64,000 nucleotides of DNA, taken from positions 1-64,000 of the forward strand of contig JBKEDF010000026.1 in the NCBI GenBank assembly GCA_047975325.1. The letters run 5' to 3'. Below the pieces are notes generated by a model that saw only the letters and a program-made list of their open reading frames with translations, was not told the origin of the DNA and ran no database searches. Origin of the DNA: JBKEDF01 sp047975325 (GTDB lineage: Bacteria; Pseudomonadota; Alphaproteobacteria; Rhodobacterales; Rhodobacteraceae). Every line of letters begins with the position of its first letter. Within the stretch, counting starts at the first letter, position 1. Shown here piece by piece: positions 1-8,852 of this stretch. Position numbers and translations under genes: made by a program.

Positions 1-717
1 GGGGACACGGCCTCCATCGGCATGGGCCAGTTCGTGCACCTGATCCGGCGCAACCTGAACATGACTTATATCGTTGCCAATAATGGCTGCTACGGGTTGA
101 CCAAGGGGCAGGATAGCGCTACCGCCGATCTCGGCTCACTCAGCAAGGCGGGGCAGGCCAACCCGTTTGATGCAATCGACCTCGCCAGCCTTGCGCTCTT
201 GCAGGGGGCAAGTTTCGTGGCGCGCAGCTTCTCAGGCGACAAGGAACAGCTTGTGCCGCTGATTCAGGCGGCGATGGCGCATAATGGGTTTGCCTTCATC
301 GATGTGGTTTCCCCTTGCGTGACCTTCAACAATCACGCCGGTTCAACCAAAAGCTATAGCCAGACCCGCAACCATGTTGAACCGATGCCACTGGATTTCA
401 TTCCGATGCGCGAAGAGATCCTGACGCAATATGACCCGGGCACGACACAGGAGGTCATCCTGCATGACGGCTCAGTCATCCGCCTGCAAAAGGCCGATGC
501 AGATTACGATGTTTCCGACAACCTCAGCGCGCTGCGCGCCGTACAGGAAGCGGAGGCCGAACACAGGGTCCTGACGGGTTTGCTTTATCTGAATCCACAA
601 TCACAGGATCTTGGCGCAACGCTGAAAATTGCGCCAAGGCCGCTCAACACATTAACGGAAAATGAACTTTGTCCGGGCAGCCGGGTCTTGCAGAGCATCA
701 ATGAGGGGCTCCGTTAA
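1..717 (+). CDS. 2-oxoacid:ferredoxin oxidoreductase, beta subunit (5' end outside window)
   Basis: C-terminal part of the thiamine-diphosphate subunit of a 2-oxoacid:ferredoxin oxidoreductase, which oxidatively decarboxylates 2-oxoacids such as 2-oxoglutarate to acyl-CoA with ferredoxin as acceptor. The frame is open from base 1 and starts in GDTASIGMGQ, the TPP-binding region, followed by a YIVANNGCYGLTKGQ segment characteristic of the family; FIDVVSPCVTFNN follows further on. The first ATG in the window (position 22) is internal, so the true start lies upstream. An alpha subunit is expected just upstream. The preferred 2-oxoacid cannot be told from this fragment; KorB-like is my best reading. 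Confidence 0.85.
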   Translation, partial: GDTASIGMGQFVHLIRRNLNMTYIVANNGCYGLTKGQDSATADLGSLSKAGQANPFDAIDLASLALLQGASFVARSFSGDKEQLVPLIQAAMAHNGFAFIDVVSPCVTFNNHAGSTKSYSQTRNHVEPMPLDFIPMREEILTQYDPGTTQEVILHDGSVIRLQKADADYDVSDNLSALRAVQEAEAEHRVLTGLLYLNPQSQDLGATLKIAPRPLNTLTENELCPGSRVLQSINEGLR

Positions 718-826
718 AAGGCGGATGCCCCACCGGACCCGCCAATGGGAAAGATGCTTCGTGGCAGGAACTTATTGATTCAACAGTCCTAAGGCAGGAT
801 GACATTTCCGCAACGATTGACTCTTG

Positions 827-862
827 GGGCAGTGCGGATAAAAGGGCGGCACTGCCCGGAGG
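827..862 (+). promoter_or_regulatory. Stem-loop abutting the purC ribosome binding site
   Basis: GGGCAGTGC (827-835) and GCACTGCCC (849-857) form a perfect 9-bp stem with a 13-nt loop. The GGAGG Shine-Dalgarno of purC (858-862) begins at the next base. It could terminate the upstream oxidoreductase transcript or modulate purC translation. There is no T-run after it, so a simple intrinsic terminator is less likely. Confidence 0.45.
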
Positions 863-868
863 CCCTTC

Positions 869-1837
869 ATGATCGACCTGAGCCGCGTTCTCGAACATGC
901 CCGTATCGCCGAACTGCCCGCCCCCTATTTCGGCAAGGTTCGTGATTGTTATGACCTGCCTGATCAGGGAACCGGCGCACGGCGTATTCTGATCTCCTCG
1001 GATCGCATTTCCGCCTTTGATCGGATTCTTGTGACAATTCCCTTCAAGGGACAGGTCCTGACCCAGACCGCACGCTACTGGTTTGAGAAAACTTCGGATA
1101 TCTGTTCCAATCATGTCCTGTCCTATCCCGACCCCAATGTCGTCATCGGACGCAAGCTTGCGATCCTGCCGGTTGAGGTTATCGTGCGCGGTTATCTGGC
1201 GGGGACAACCGGCACATCGATCCTGACGCTTTACAAACAGGGGGCGCGGGAAATGTATGGCCACCGCCTGCCCGAAGGGCTGCGTGACAATGAAGCCCTG
1301 CCCCAACCGATTATCACGCCAACGTCAAAGGCTTTCGACGGCGGCCACGATGAACCGCTGACCGCCACGGGGATCGTGGCGGAGGGAATATTGACCAGGG
1401 CGCAATGGGATCAGGTTTCAACCATCGCACTTGCCCTGTTCGAACGCGGACAGAAAATAGCCGCAAAGAACGGGTTGATCCTAGTCGATACCAAGTATGA
1501 ATTTGGCATGGATGAGGCAGGAAATATCCTGATCGCCGATGAGATCCATACCCCGGACAGTTCCCGTTACTGGCTGGCCGACGGATATCGTACAGCCTTT
1601 GAAAACGGCAATCGCCCCTCCTCTTTCGACAAGGATGTCATCCGGTCCTGGGTGGCGGCACGCTGCGACCCTTATAAGGATCCCATCCCCGAGATTCCGC
1701 CCGCAATGATCGCGCAGACGGCCCAAGTCTATATCGATGCCTATGAGAGAATCACCGGTCAGACCTTCGTGCCGGATCTTTCCGGTATCACAGTGCTGGA
1801 TCGCGTGCGCAGCAACCTCTCCACCTATTTCAATTGA
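869..1837 (+). CDS. purC: Phosphoribosylaminoimidazole-succinocarboxamide synthase
   Basis: SAICAR synthase; joins CAIR and aspartate with ATP in purine synthesis. Both family signatures are visible: LPVEVIVRGYLAGT around residues 100-113 and LILVDTKYEFG around 203-213. At 322 aa it is the longer form, resembling yeast Ade1, rather than the roughly 237-residue E. coli form. A GGAGG lies 6 bases before the ATG. It stands alone among unrelated genes; purF is the only other purine gene in the window (24.6 kb). Confidence 0.95.
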   Translation: MIDLSRVLEHARIAELPAPYFGKVRDCYDLPDQGTGARRILISSDRISAFDRILVTIPFKGQVLTQTARYWFEKTSDICSNHVLSYPDPNVVIGRKLAILPVEVIVRGYLAGTTGTSILTLYKQGAREMYGHRLPEGLRDNEALPQPIITPTSKAFDGGHDEPLTATGIVAEGILTRAQWDQVSTIALALFERGQKIAAKNGLILVDTKYEFGMDEAGNILIADEIHTPDSSRYWLADGYRTAFENGNRPSSFDKDVIRSWVAARCDPYKDPIPEIPPAMIAQTAQVYIDAYERITGQTFVPDLSGITVLDRVRSNLSTYFN

Positions 1838-1883
1838 TCGGAGGATCGTTATTCTGACCAGTAAGGGATGAGGGAGGTCAGAT

Positions 1884-2804
1884 ATGATCCTGTGTTGCGG
1901 TGAATCCTTGATCGACATGCTGCCGCGGGTCACCACCGAGGGCCAGCAGGCCTTTGTGCCTTACGGGGGCGGAACGATTTTTAATGCCGTGATCGCACTG
2001 GGGCGACTGGGCGTGCCTGCCGGTTTCTATTCTGGAATATCAACCGATATGTTCGGCGAAATCCTGACCCGGGCACTAACGGAATCCCGGGTGGATTTCA
2101 GCCTCGCCACACGTTCGGACCGCCCGACAACGCTGGCCTTTGTGAAACTGGTGGATGGGCAGGCCAGCTACGCCTTCTATGACGAAAATACTGCCGGGCG
2201 CATGATCCTACCTGAAGATATCCCCGTAACACCCAATAATATCGAAGCTTTCTTCTTTGGTGGCATCTGTTTGGTCAATGATCCCGGCGCCAGCAGCTTT
2301 GCGGCGTTTCAGGCCCGCGTCTCACAGAATCACGTGACGATGCTTGATCCCAATATCCGCCCGGGCCTGGTCAGGGACGAAACCGATTATCGTGCCCGGA
2401 TCGATGCGATGATCGCACGGGCCGATATCGTAAAGCTTTCCGATGCCGATCTGCATTGGATGCGCGGACCCGGCGATATGGTAACGCTTGCGCGCGGGCT
2501 TGTTGCGGAGGGGCCAAGCCTTGTTTTCGTAACAGAAGGCAATACCGGTTCCCGCGCGGTGACCCGCAGCAAGGATCGTTTCGTGCCTGCCCGGAAGATT
2601 CCGGTGGCCGATACGGTCGGCGCCGGGGATACCTTCAGCGCGGCAGTTCTGGCCTCACTTCGCAAGGCGGGGGCCCTGACAAAATCCGCATTGACGGATC
2701 CTTCCGATAGCCTGCTCGACGAGGCGCTTGCCTTCGGCAATCGCGCAGCCGCAGTCACCGTTTCACGCCCCGGTGCCGATCCCCCCTGGGACCACGAATT
2801 ATGA
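1884..2804 (+). CDS. PfkB-family carbohydrate kinase (fructokinase-like)
   Basis: Ribokinase-fold sugar kinase. The N-terminal PfkB signature YGGGTIFNAVIALGRLG lies at residues 27-43 and the C-terminal signature DTVGAGDTFSAAV at about 243-255, with catalytic base Asp249 in GAGD. Length (306 aa) is normal. The substrate is not determined by sequence; fructokinase is the commonest annotation for close relatives. The stop overlaps the dtd start by 4 bases (ATGA), which suggests translational coupling. Confidence 0.85.
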   Translation: MILCCGESLIDMLPRVTTEGQQAFVPYGGGTIFNAVIALGRLGVPAGFYSGISTDMFGEILTRALTESRVDFSLATRSDRPTTLAFVKLVDGQASYAFYDENTAGRMILPEDIPVTPNNIEAFFFGGICLVNDPGASSFAAFQARVSQNHVTMLDPNIRPGLVRDETDYRARIDAMIARADIVKLSDADLHWMRGPGDMVTLARGLVAEGPSLVFVTEGNTGSRAVTRSKDRFVPARKIPVADTVGAGDTFSAAVLASLRKAGALTKSALTDPSDSLLDEALAFGNRAAAVTVSRPGADPPWDHEL

Positions 2805-3244
2805 GGGCGCTGGTTCAGCGCGTTTCACGTGCAAAAGTCACGGTTGACGGCCATGTTACCGGAGAAATCGGCGAAGGCCTTCTGATCCTGATTTGCGCCA
2901 TGGAAGGCGATGGGGAAGCAGAGGCCGAAAAACTGGCTGCAAAGATCGCCAGGTTACGGATTTTCCGTGATGAAGCGGGCAAGATGAACCGCGCGCTTCG
3001 CGATACCGGCGGGGCGGCGCTGATTGTCAGCCAATTCACCCTTGCCGCCGACACGCGGCGCGGCAACAGGCCGGGGTTTTCAGCAGCGGCAGCACCCGAA
3101 TTGGGGGAACGTCTTTACACCCATTTTACCACGGCGCTGAGCCAGTTGGGGATTCCCACGGCAAACGGGATATTCGGGGCGGATATGGCCGTCGAACTGG
3201 TCAATTCCGGTCCCGTTACCATCTGGCTGGACAGCGCAGCCTGA
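2801..3244 (+). CDS. dtd: D-aminoacyl-tRNA deacylase
   Basis: Hydrolyses D-aminoacyl-tRNAs (and Gly-tRNA(Ala)), recycling mischarged tRNA. At 147 aa the length is right. The SQFTLAADTRRGNRPGF segment (about residues 78-94) and the C-terminal ELVNSGPVTIWL segment match the two conserved Dtd motifs that form the active site across the dimer. It overlaps the upstream PfkB kinase gene by 4 bases, so they are probably one transcript. Confidence 0.95.
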   Translation: MRALVQRVSRAKVTVDGHVTGEIGEGLLILICAMEGDGEAEAEKLAAKIARLRIFRDEAGKMNRALRDTGGAALIVSQFTLAADTRRGNRPGFSAAAAPELGERLYTHFTTALSQLGIPTANGIFGADMAVELVNSGPVTIWLDSAA

Positions 3245-3291
3245 ACATATCCCGGACTCGCCCCCGCAAACACCAGCCGGGGCTGTTCCGA

Positions 3292-5196
3292 TCAACCCGC
3301 CGCCTGTTTCAGCTCCCATGGGATAACGAAACCGCCAAGCGCGCTACGCAGGGTCTCCTCATCGACACCATCTGCCTCGCCAATCTCGGCGACAAGGCCA
3401 AGGGTCTTGTTTTCCACAACGGCAGTAACCCGGGCGGGCAAGCCCGATTCTTCCAGAACGGAATTATAGACCCGGGCAATGGCGCGGCGCCGCAAATCAG
3501 GCTTGAACACCTTTCCCACTGCCGTTTTTGGCAGCTCGGGCAGGATTTCAAGATGTTTCGGAACCGCCGCCCTTTCACGAATATTCTGCCGGGCGTAGGC
3601 AATCAGTTCATCCTCCGTCACCGCCGCGCCCTCAACCAGTTCGACATAGGCGCAGGGGAGTTCACCTGCATGGGCGTCAGGCTGGCCGATCGCCCCCACG
3701 AAGGCCACGGCCTCATGGCCCATCAAGGCTTCCTCGATTTCAGCAGGATCTATGTTGTGGCCACCCCGTATGATCAGATCCTTCTGACGCCCGGTGATGA
3801 AAAGATACCCATCCGTATCCAGACGACCCAGATCCCCGGTCCGTAGCCATTCACCATCCACGAAAAGCGACCGGTTCTTTTCCGGTTCACTATAGGTTGC
3901 ACCCGGAATGACGCCGGGATTGCGCACGCAGATCTCCCCGACCTCATCCGTTCCACATTCACGCGTCACATTCCCTGCCGCATCACAATGCAGGATACGG
4001 ATATTGGTATGCGGCAATGCCAGCCCGACAGAGCCGATCTTCTTTTCCCCCAGCGGCGGGTTGCAGGACACGAGGCAGGTACATTCCGTCAACCCGTACC
4101 CTTCAATCACCTGAACGCCGGTTGCCTTTTCAAAACGCCGGTAAAGTTCCAGAGGCAGCGCGGCGGATCCGGAAAATGCCCCGCGCAGGCTGGAGACATC
4201 CGCATGGATCTTGCGCTGCATCAGAACCGCCAATGCGGTGGGTACAGTGATGACATAGGTGGCTTTCCAGCGCTCAATCAATGCCCAGAAATTGTCAAAC
4301 ACCCCATCACCGCGATACCCGGCGGGCGTTGGAAAAACGATATGCCCCCCCGAGGCCACCATGGACATCAGGATCGGGTAAACCGCAAAGACATGAAACA
4401 TCGGCAGCGGACACATGACCACATCGCCTTCACGAAAAAGCAATTCCCCCCCGAGCCAACCGTTATAGACCATTCCCGACACCCGATGCCGGGCCAGCTT
4501 GGGCGTGCCTGTCGTACCGCCGGTATGGAAATAGGCGGCAACCCGATCCTCAAGGATATCGGGAAATTGCAGCCGGTCCCCGGGTTGACGCGCCATTTCG
4601 GCATTGAAATCAAGAACCCGCGCATGGTGCCGATGCCGGTTCCCGGGTCTGATCAGCGGCACGATCCAGCTTTTCGGCGGGGTGAGATACCGGTTCAGAT
4701 CAACCTCCAGCACCGTTTCCACATCCGGGGCCCCGGCAACTGCCTGGGCAACCTTCTGGGCCACATCCGTTTTTGGAAAGGATCGCAGGGTGACGACGAC
4801 CTTGGCCTTGCTCTCACGCAGGATCGACGCGATCTGTTCGGGCTCCAGAAGCGGGTTAATCGGGTTGACAATCCCCGCCACGGCACCCCCGAAAAGTGTC
4901 TCCGCCGTCTCAAGGCAATTGGGCAACACAAAGGCCACGCTATCCTGCGGGCCAATGCCAAGACTATGGAACAGGTTGGCCGCGCGCGTTACCCGGTGAT
5001 GCAGATCTTCCCATGTCAGGGTTTCCGATTTATCGGCGGGGCCTGACAATATCTGGTATGAAATCGCGGGCCGCGCGGCATGGGCATCCCGCGCCCGGGT
5101 CAGAAAGGCATAGATCGAACGGGCAACATCACGTTCGGCCCAGGGGGCCTCGGCCTCGATGGCCTCACGATCGGCAATGGTAAGAAAACGGCGCAT
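3292..5196 (-). CDS. Acyl-CoA synthetase (AMP-forming)
   Basis: Adenylate-forming ligase that activates a carboxylic acid to its CoA thioester. P-loop HTGGTTGTPK is at 224-233, YGLTE at 367-371, EWLRTGDLGRLD at 449-460 and the C-terminal catalytic lysine at 562 (AVGKVF). It has 634 aa, with about 70 residues after the A10 lysine, longer than a minimal ligase. GGGAGG lies upstream of the ATG. The acid substrate cannot be read from sequence; medium- or long-chain fatty acids are a guess. It faces dtd convergently across 47 bases. Confidence 0.85.
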   Translation of the reverse strand: MRRFLTIADREAIEAEAPWAERDVARSIYAFLTRARDAHAARPAISYQILSGPADKSETLTWEDLHHRVTRAANLFHSLGIGPQDSVAFVLPNCLETAETLFGGAVAGIVNPINPLLEPEQIASILRESKAKVVVTLRSFPKTDVAQKVAQAVAGAPDVETVLEVDLNRYLTPPKSWIVPLIRPGNRHRHHARVLDFNAEMARQPGDRLQFPDILEDRVAAYFHTGGTTGTPKLARHRVSGMVYNGWLGGELLFREGDVVMCPLPMFHVFAVYPILMSMVASGGHIVFPTPAGYRGDGVFDNFWALIERWKATYVITVPTALAVLMQRKIHADVSSLRGAFSGSAALPLELYRRFEKATGVQVIEGYGLTECTCLVSCNPPLGEKKIGSVGLALPHTNIRILHCDAAGNVTRECGTDEVGEICVRNPGVIPGATYSEPEKNRSLFVDGEWLRTGDLGRLDTDGYLFITGRQKDLIIRGGHNIDPAEIEEALMGHEAVAFVGAIGQPDAHAGELPCAYVELVEGAAVTEDELIAYARQNIRERAAVPKHLEILPELPKTAVGKVFKPDLRRRAIARVYNSVLEESGLPARVTAVVENKTLGLVAEIGEADGVDEETLRSALGGFVIPWELKQAAG

Positions 5197-5320
5197 CTTT
5201 CCTCCCTTTTCCCGCGATGGCCTGCACTACAAACCGGGGTTCCTTACCCACAAAGGATGCGGGGTTTTCATCCTTGCCGCAAGTCCAACACCGGCCCTTC
5301 GGCAGGCCCGGAGCGTATTT

Positions 5321-7099
5321 TCAGGCGGATCCATCGGTAAATTGCAGCCGCGCCAGCCGCGCATAGAGCCCCCCCTGCGCAACCAGTTCGTCATGGGTGC
5401 CGATCGCCGCAATCCGGCCCTGATCAAAAACGAGGATTCTGTCGGCCTTCTTCACCGTGGCCAACCGATGCGCAACAACAAGCGTCGTGCGCCCCTGCGA
5501 AAGCGCCTCCACCGCGTGCTGCACGGCACGTTCGCTTTCCGCATCCAGCGCGCTCGTAGCCTCATCCAGAAGCAGGATTGGCGCATCGCGCAGGATTGCG
5601 CGGGCAATGGCGATACGCTGTTTCTGCCCCCCCGAAAGCATCACCCCGCGTTCCCCGACATAGCTGTCATACCCCTCCGGGAGCGCGGAAAGGAAATCAT
5701 GCGCCGCAGCGGCGCGGGCGGCGGATTCGACCTCCGCATCCGATGCTTCAGGCCTGCCGAAACGGATGTTTTCGCGCGCCGAAGTCGCAAAGATAACCGG
5801 ATCCTGCGGCACAAGCGCGATGGATTTGCGAAAATCCCCCCGTGCCATATCGCGCAGGTCCTGCCCATCCAGCCGGATAACCCCTTCCTGCGGATCATAA
5901 AAGCGTAAAAGAAGTTGCAGGATTGTGGATTTCCCTGCACCGGAAGGGCCAACAAGGGCCACGGTTTCCCCCGGAGCCACGCGCAAGTCCACCCCGTCCA
6001 GCGCCGATACTTCCGGTCGCGCGGGATAGCGGAAATGCACGCCTTCCAGCGTAATTTCCCCACGCACGGGATGCGGCAAATCAGCTGGATGAGGTGGATC
6101 CAACACCGGATCTTCCGCCACCAGCAATTCGACTAGCCGCTCCGTGGCCCCGGCCGCGCGTTGCAATTCGCCCCAGATTTCCGAAAGCGCACCGACCGAG
6201 CCGGCCACCATCACCGCATAGATCAAGAATTGCACCAGTTCCCCCGGGCTCATTGCGCCCGTCAGCACATCCCGCGCCCCGATCCACAAGACCCCGACCA
6301 CCCCGGTGAAGATCAGGAAGATCACGATCACCGTCATGATTGCCCGCGTCACGATCCGGCGCCTGGCGGCATCATAACTCTTTTCGGTTACCACCCCGAA
6401 GGATTTTCGCGAATTTCCTTCATGGGTGAAGGCCTGTACCGTCTGCACCGCCAGAAGCGCCTCGGACGCATTGCCGGAACTGGCCGCGATCCAATCCTGA
6501 TTTTCACGGCTGAGCACCCGCATGCGACGCCCCAGAACCACAATCGGCACCACGACCAGAGGCACCACCAGAAGGACAAGCCCCGTAAGCTTGGGCGAGG
6601 TCAACAGAAGCGCCACAAGCCCACCCAGCAGGATCAGCAGATTGCGCAGGGCAACCGAAACAGAAGACCCGATCACCGACAGGATCAGCGTCGTATCGGT
6701 GGTGATCCGTGACAGAACCTCCCCCGTCATCACCTTTTCGAAAAAGGTCGGGCTCATCCCGATGGTTCGATCAAAAACCGCGCGGCGGATATCGGCAACC
6801 ACCCTCTCCCCAAGCCGCGAAACAAGATAATACCGAAGCCCGGTTCCCAAAGCGAGCAGACCCGCAACGACCAGTGCCCCCCCGAAATAGGCGTCCAGAA
6901 GCGCAGCCTGATCGCGATTGAACCCATCGACGACCCTGCGCACCGCCAGGGGAAGGATCAGCGACACGCAGGATGTCAGCACCAATGCGGCCAGCGCCCC
7001 GAAGACAAGGCCGCGATAGGGCGCAAGGAAGGGAACCAACCCTCGAAGCGCGCCCATTTCGCGGGATTTTTCACGGTCTTCCAGGATCTCGCGTGCCAT
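5321..7099 (-). CDS. ABC exporter, fused permease and ATPase (MsbA/LmrA-like)
   Basis: Half-transporter with six predicted transmembrane helices in residues 30-310 and one nucleotide-binding domain: Walker A GPSGAGKST (384-392), Q-loop VPQDP (430-434), LSGGQ signature (489-493), Walker B ILLLDEATSALD (508-519) and H-loop VVAHRL near 544. Length 592 aa fits the lipid/multidrug exporter class, which works as a homodimer in the inner membrane. The cargo is not predictable. An AAGGA lies upstream of the ATG. No accessory export gene is adjacent. Confidence 0.85.
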   Translation of the reverse strand: MAREILEDREKSREMGALRGLVPFLAPYRGLVFGALAALVLTSCVSLILPLAVRRVVDGFNRDQAALLDAYFGGALVVAGLLALGTGLRYYLVSRLGERVVADIRRAVFDRTIGMSPTFFEKVMTGEVLSRITTDTTLILSVIGSSVSVALRNLLILLGGLVALLLTSPKLTGLVLLVVPLVVVPIVVLGRRMRVLSRENQDWIAASSGNASEALLAVQTVQAFTHEGNSRKSFGVVTEKSYDAARRRIVTRAIMTVIVIFLIFTGVVGVLWIGARDVLTGAMSPGELVQFLIYAVMVAGSVGALSEIWGELQRAAGATERLVELLVAEDPVLDPPHPADLPHPVRGEITLEGVHFRYPARPEVSALDGVDLRVAPGETVALVGPSGAGKSTILQLLLRFYDPQEGVIRLDGQDLRDMARGDFRKSIALVPQDPVIFATSARENIRFGRPEASDAEVESAARAAAAHDFLSALPEGYDSYVGERGVMLSGGQKQRIAIARAILRDAPILLLDEATSALDAESERAVQHAVEALSQGRTTLVVAHRLATVKKADRILVFDQGRIAAIGTHDELVAQGGLYARLARLQFTDGSA

Positions 7100-7240
7100 C
7101 TGCCATCCTTTTTCTCCTCTCCGGGCTGTCCGGGTTTAGGCTTTGCCTGCGCCAGCCGCAAGCGAACGAATTGCCGCGCCCCCTTCCGATCCTCCCGGGC
7201 CTGTGCCAATCTGGCCATCGATCAAGCTGCCGGAGCCGAC

Positions 7241-8086
7241 ATGACCGCCTTTTTCACCGCTTCTGACGGCACCCGCCTGGCCTATCGCGACGAAGGCAAA
7301 GGGCTGCCGGTCCTGTGTCTGGCGGGGCTGACCCGCACGATGCATGATTTCGATTACATGATCCCGCATCTGCCGCCCTGCCGGCTGATCCGCATGGATT
7401 ATCGCGGTCGTGGCGAAAGCGCGTATAGCGGTGCCGCAAGTTATACCGTGCCGCAGGAGGCCCAAGATGCGGTGCAACTGCTTGACCACCTGGCAGTGGA
7501 ACAGGCCGCCCTTTTGGGCACCTCGCGCGGGGGGCTGATCGCAATGATGCTGGCCGCCACGGCGAAAGACCGTCTTCTGGGCATCTGTTTCAACGATATC
7601 GGCCCCGTCATCGACAAGGACGGCCTGGAACGGATCAAGGAATATGTCGGACGCAATCCCCGTTCAAGAACCCATACCGATCTTGCAGCAGCATTGCCAC
7701 ATAACATGCCAGGCTTTGACAATGTGGCACCCGAACGCTGGCTGGCAGAGGCACAACTACATTACCTGCAATCCCCCGAAGGATTGAAAGTTACCTATGA
7801 CCCGGCTCTGAGGGAGGCATTTCTGGCAGCATTTGATAGGCCGGAAGCCGACCTCTGGCCGCTTTTCGATGCCTGCGCCGGCTTGCCACTTGCGCTGATC
7901 CGGGGCGCGAATTCGGATCTCCTGTCGATTGAAACCGCCACCGAAATGCGCCGCCGCCGCCCGGATATGATCTTTGCCGATGTGCCGGACCGCGCGCATA
8001 TTCCCTTTCTTGATGAAGCTGAAAGCATTTCGGTCCTGCGCGCCTTCCTTGACGCGGTCAGAAATCGAACCACACCCCAAGCTTGA
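7241..8086 (+). CDS. Alpha/beta hydrolase
   Basis: Single-domain alpha/beta-hydrolase of 281 aa. The nucleophile elbow is GTSRGG with Ser95, the oxyanion-side segment is LAGLTRTMHDFDYM (28-41), RMDYRGRGES (51-60) is the usual post-strand motif, and a late PDRAHIPF supplies the likely catalytic His. No signal peptide, so cytoplasmic. Substrate unknown. The 3' end overlaps the convergent gene at 8058-8735 by 29 bases. Confidence 0.85.
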   Translation: MTAFFTASDGTRLAYRDEGKGLPVLCLAGLTRTMHDFDYMIPHLPPCRLIRMDYRGRGESAYSGAASYTVPQEAQDAVQLLDHLAVEQAALLGTSRGGLIAMMLAATAKDRLLGICFNDIGPVIDKDGLERIKEYVGRNPRSRTHTDLAAALPHNMPGFDNVAPERWLAEAQLHYLQSPEGLKVTYDPALREAFLAAFDRPEADLWPLFDACAGLPLALIRGANSDLLSIETATEMRRRRPDMIFADVPDRAHIPFLDEAESISVLRAFLDAVRNRTTPQA

Positions 8087-8735
8087 GGCGCGGATCGGGT
8101 TCATGATCCAGCACCTCCACCGAAGGCGCCGCCACGAATTGCACCCGCCCAAGCCGTATTCCGGCCATGGGTTCAATCCGTAGTTTCATGGGGCTGTTCT
8201 GACGTTTCCAACCCTGCGCCTGCAACAGGATCATGATCCGGTCGGAAGGTTTCAACCCGATGCTCGCGTCGACCTTCAGGCTTTGTGAGGCGCCGAACCA
8301 GTCTTCCGTAATCACACGTTCGACCTGTGTTTCCAATGTCATCCAGCCAGAGCCCCAGCGGCCCTGAAACCCCCTCCCCCAGAAAAGACCGCCGCGTATG
8401 GCAAGTTCCGGCAGCCCCGCCAGATGTGGCCATGGGCGTGCCGCCAGGGTTTCACGCTGTTCTACCCCAACCCCCGCCGACAGGATCGCTGAATTGCCGC
8501 GCCAGACGGGATGTTGCACGAAACTGAGGATTGCGGGCAGCATATCTTCCTTATGCTGTTTCACCTCAAGTCCCAGCGTCCAGTCATTTCCGATCCCGTA
8601 TTCGGCATAAAGCTGATGCTGCACCCCGTCACTGGTCAGGGCAACAAAGCCCGCCCCCTTTTCACGCGGCCAAGGGCCGCCCGGGGCCGCAACCGCCCCG
8701 GTCAGCCAGATCGAAACTGCCAACCAGAACCGCAT
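8058..8735 (-). CDS. Putative outer-membrane/periplasmic protein of unknown function
   Basis: Not recognised as a named family. The 225-residue product starts with a probable signal peptide (MRFWLAVSIWLTGAVAA, then PGGPWPRE). The rest is rich in alternating hydrophobic/polar stretches with many Trp and Gly and ends in a terminal Phe (GVWFDF), as outer-membrane beta-barrels do. I prefer the ATG at 8735 over the GTG two codons upstream because AAGG sits 8 bases before it. The last 29 bases overlap the convergent hydrolase gene. Confidence 0.6.
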   Translation of the reverse strand: MRFWLAVSIWLTGAVAAPGGPWPREKGAGFVALTSDGVQHQLYAEYGIGNDWTLGLEVKQHKEDMLPAILSFVQHPVWRGNSAILSAGVGVEQRETLAARPWPHLAGLPELAIRGGLFWGRGFQGRWGSGWMTLETQVERVITEDWFGASQSLKVDASIGLKPSDRIMILLQAQGWKRQNSPMKLRIEPMAGIRLGRVQFVAAPSVEVLDHEPDPRLKLGVWFDF

Positions 8736-8813
8736 CCGCACCGCCTTTTTCAGCAGCTTGCGGCCTGAATGGTTAATGCATCGTAAATACCGGCTTTTTC
8801 AGCCCGTATCAGG

Positions 8814-8829
8814 CGCTATAACGATAGCG
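8814..8829. promoter_or_regulatory. Small hairpin upstream of the threonine/serine dehydratase
   Basis: CGCTAT (8814-8819) and ATAGCG (8824-8829) form a 6-bp stem with an AACG loop, just before the AGGAGG ribosome binding site of the gene that starts at 8853. It lies in the 117-bp divergent gap and could be an operator half-site pair or an mRNA hairpin. Confidence 0.25.
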
Positions 8830-8852
8830 GCATCAGCAGGAGGCAGGCGAGG

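Noticed and set aside
3988..5046. 352-codon plus-strand open frame
   Set aside because: Antisense to the acyl-CoA synthetase, which has full family motifs.
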